Assembly (NCBI GenBank): GCA_030544235.1
Contig: CM060478.1
Span: 19,759,727-19,823,726 of the forward strand
Source: Lepturacanthus savala
Taxonomy: Eukaryota > Chordata > Actinopteri > Scombriformes > Trichiuridae
Reading direction: 5' to 3'
DNA: 64,000 nucleotides
Position 1 is the stretch's first letter. Every line of letters starts with the position of its first letter. The position numbers and the translations under genes are program-made. The notes below the pieces were generated by a model. That model was not told where the DNA came from. It did no database searches and saw only the letters and a list, made by a program, of their open reading frames with translations. Shown here in pieces: positions 61,111 to 64,000 of the stretch.

Positions 61111-61179
61111 ATGAGTGAGGAAGCCAAGGAGAAATCAGGGAGTGGGAAAGCAGCCCATCGCAAGAAGAAAGGCAAAAAG
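61111..61179 (+). CDS. Likely first coding exon of an unidentified gene (Lys-rich N-terminus)
   Basis: Encodes MSEEAKEKSGSGKAAHRKKK then GKK, 23 residues, ending at a good donor AAG|GTATGG in phase 0. A uORF stop and GA/GC-rich leader precede it, as in many first exons. Basic Lys-rich starts beginning MSE and ending in KGKKK occur in type I neuregulin-1 (MSERKEGRGKGKGKKK), so an nrg1-like gene is one possibility, but the match is short and unproven. The rest of the gene would lie beyond 64000, since no further exon is seen in the last 2.8 kb. Confidence 0.4.
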
Positions 61180-61451
61180 GTATGGGAGAGAGAGAAGGAG
61201 CTTTTCTTTGTCTTGGCGCGCGCCTCCTTCTCGCTCAGTTGTTGCTCCTGCTCAGCCAAAGGTGTTTTGCACGTGTGTGTGTGGGGGGAAGTGAGGGGTA
61301 GTTGGATGAGGTGAGATTAATGAGTGAGCTTTGATGAACCCATTACAAAGTGAGTGAAGTGCGTGGGGTTGTTTTTTCTTTTTTTTTCTTCATTCATTCT
61401 GATCAATTCTTCATTCTGTAACAGCTGGCACACCTGGTTGTTTTATTGTGA

Positions 61452-63113
<1,662 letters not shown>

Positions 63114-63780
63114 TGTCATGTCTCGTCGTAAATGTTAAGTTATCACTCGTGTTGTCTTGTCGTTCACTTCCTGTTTTATTTTGAAATGACTCTTCCCTCT
63201 TGTTTCAGGCACCTTTGCTTCCTGCCCTTGTGTGTTTCCCGCCACTGTGATTGCCTTCCCCTGCCCTGATTGTTTTCACCTGTGCCCTGTTACCTTGTCT
63301 ATATATTGTCTGTGTCTCCCCTTGTCCTGTGCCAGTTCGTCATGTCCCATGCCTCAAGAACCAGCGCCCAGCTCCTTGTCCTTTCAGGTTTTGTGTTTTG
63401 TTCTAGTCTTGTTTCGACAGCCTTTTCTTTGTTACTTTGTTCTAGTTATCATTAGTCCTGTTTTCCTCATAAGAGTGAATTTATGTTGGTACTTTTAGAG
63501 AATAGTTTAGTAGTGAATTTTTGTTTTCCTCATTAAGAGTGAATTTATGTTGGTACTTTTAGAGAATAGTTTAGTAGTGAATTTTTGTGTCCTCGTAAGA
63601 GTGAATTTTTGTTGTCCTCATAAGAGTGAATTTATGTTGGTACTTTTTAGTTTAGTTTAGTAGTGTTTTTTCCTCCTTGAGAGTGACTTTCATTTTTTGT
63701 ACAATAAAGACTTTTCCTTTTGAACGTACTGTGAACGAGTCGTGCATTTGGGTTCAGCCTCCAGCCCCCGCCTTGTGTCA
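63114..63780 (+). mobile_element. 5' LTR of a Ty3/gypsy-type retrotransposon
   Basis: Starts TGTCATGTCTCGTCG and ends GCCTTGTGTCA, followed by a short leader and gag. It has a TATATA at 63300-63305, CCTG/CTTGTC-rich text typical of fish gypsy LTRs, and AATAAA at 63703-63708. A minisatellite based on AGAGTGAATTTATGTTGGTA is repeated at 63472, 63535, 63597, 63624 and 63679. The boundaries are inferred from TG...CA and the gag position; the second LTR is outside the window. The primer site is not resolved, and self-priming, known in Tf1/sushi relatives, is possible. Confidence 0.65.
63472..63700 (+). repeat. Minisatellite inside the LTR (about 63-bp unit)
   Basis: Two nearly identical ~63-bp units (63472-63534 and 63535-63596) are followed by a shortened unit (63597-63623), a third long diverged unit (63624-63678) and a partial one. 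Each begins AGAGTGA(A/C)TTT. The first two are almost unchanged, so the array is recent or still mobile in copy number. Confidence 0.85.
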
Positions 63781-63797
63781 GTACGAACTGGCCAGCC

Positions 63798-64000
63798 ATG
63801 AACCCAGCCGACTCCAGCCAGCTGACCGCAGCGGTCCACTCCCAGGAAGCACGACTAACAAGGCAGGAGGAACACCTGACATCCCTTGCCCGAGGGTTGC
63901 AAGGGTTGGCCAACAGCCAGGACAGTTTTAAGGCAGCCATGACCACGGAGATGAGGGAGTTAGCCCTGCAGATCAAGCAGGCCCTTCCTCGATCACAGCC
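63798..64000 (+). CDS. gag polyprotein N-terminus of the gypsy-type element (runs off window)
   Basis: Opens at ATG 63798 and stays open to the last base: MNPADSSQLTAAVHSQEARL, then TRQEEHLTSLARGLQGLANS, QDSFKAAMTTEMRELALQIK, QALPRSQ. MNPADS..L..A...Q...L.R.E..L..L is the usual start of fish gypsy/sushi-type Gag, a helical assembly region. The ATG is 18 bp after the LTR, as in these elements. No stop or frameshift in 67 codons, so the copy may be young. Same strand as the host gene around it. Confidence 0.7.
   Translation, partial: MNPADSSQLTAAVHSQEARLTRQEEHLTSLARGLQGLANSQDSFKAAMTTEMRELALQIKQALPRSQ

Overview
The window looks like vertebrate nuclear DNA from a ray-finned fish, probably a teleost. 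Two multi-exon genes are recognised from their proteins: the 3' half of a dachshund-family gene and a complete ubac2. All their introns are GT-AG. Most of the rest is AT-rich, gene-poor sequence with microsatellites and fish-type transposon remains (Tc1/mariner, hAT-like short elements, a LINE 3'-end family, a LINE endonuclease fragment and a Ty3/gypsy LTR element). There are no bacterial features. All gene and repeat names come from reading the sequence and from memory of the families; no search was run.

Layout. 1-4439 is upstream dachshund intron sequence with repeats. 4440-17420 (+) holds nine dachshund exons covering the C-terminal ~389 residues, including the DachBox-C coiled coil and the stop; the DNA-contacting DachBox-N lies before the window. 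The 3' UTR probably ends near 17980. 17986-22780 is intergenic. 22780-23045 is a CpG-rich promoter, followed by ten exons of ubac2 (23046-30852, +) encoding a full 353-residue protein, with a 1.65-kb 3' UTR ending near 32505. 32506-60700 is a ~28-kb gene-poor tract with many transposon fragments and several non-repetitive stretches that could be conserved enhancers. At 61111-61179 (+) lies the likely first coding exon of a third gene, with a lysine-rich N-terminus that I cannot name with confidence. Its first intron contains a long TA array and, from 63114, the 5' LTR and gag start of a gypsy element that runs off the window.

The genes do not form a shared pathway. Dachshund is a nuclear co-regulator in the Pax-Six-Eya-Dach network; UBAC2 is an ER-membrane rhomboid-like pseudoprotease with a UBA domain. 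Their adjacency is of interest because human DACH1 and UBAC2 are both on 13q but far apart. The less expected items are a ~1.54-kb non-autonomous DNA transposon carrying a broken exon-like ORF, and a composite repeat present twice in inverted orientation 24 kb apart.
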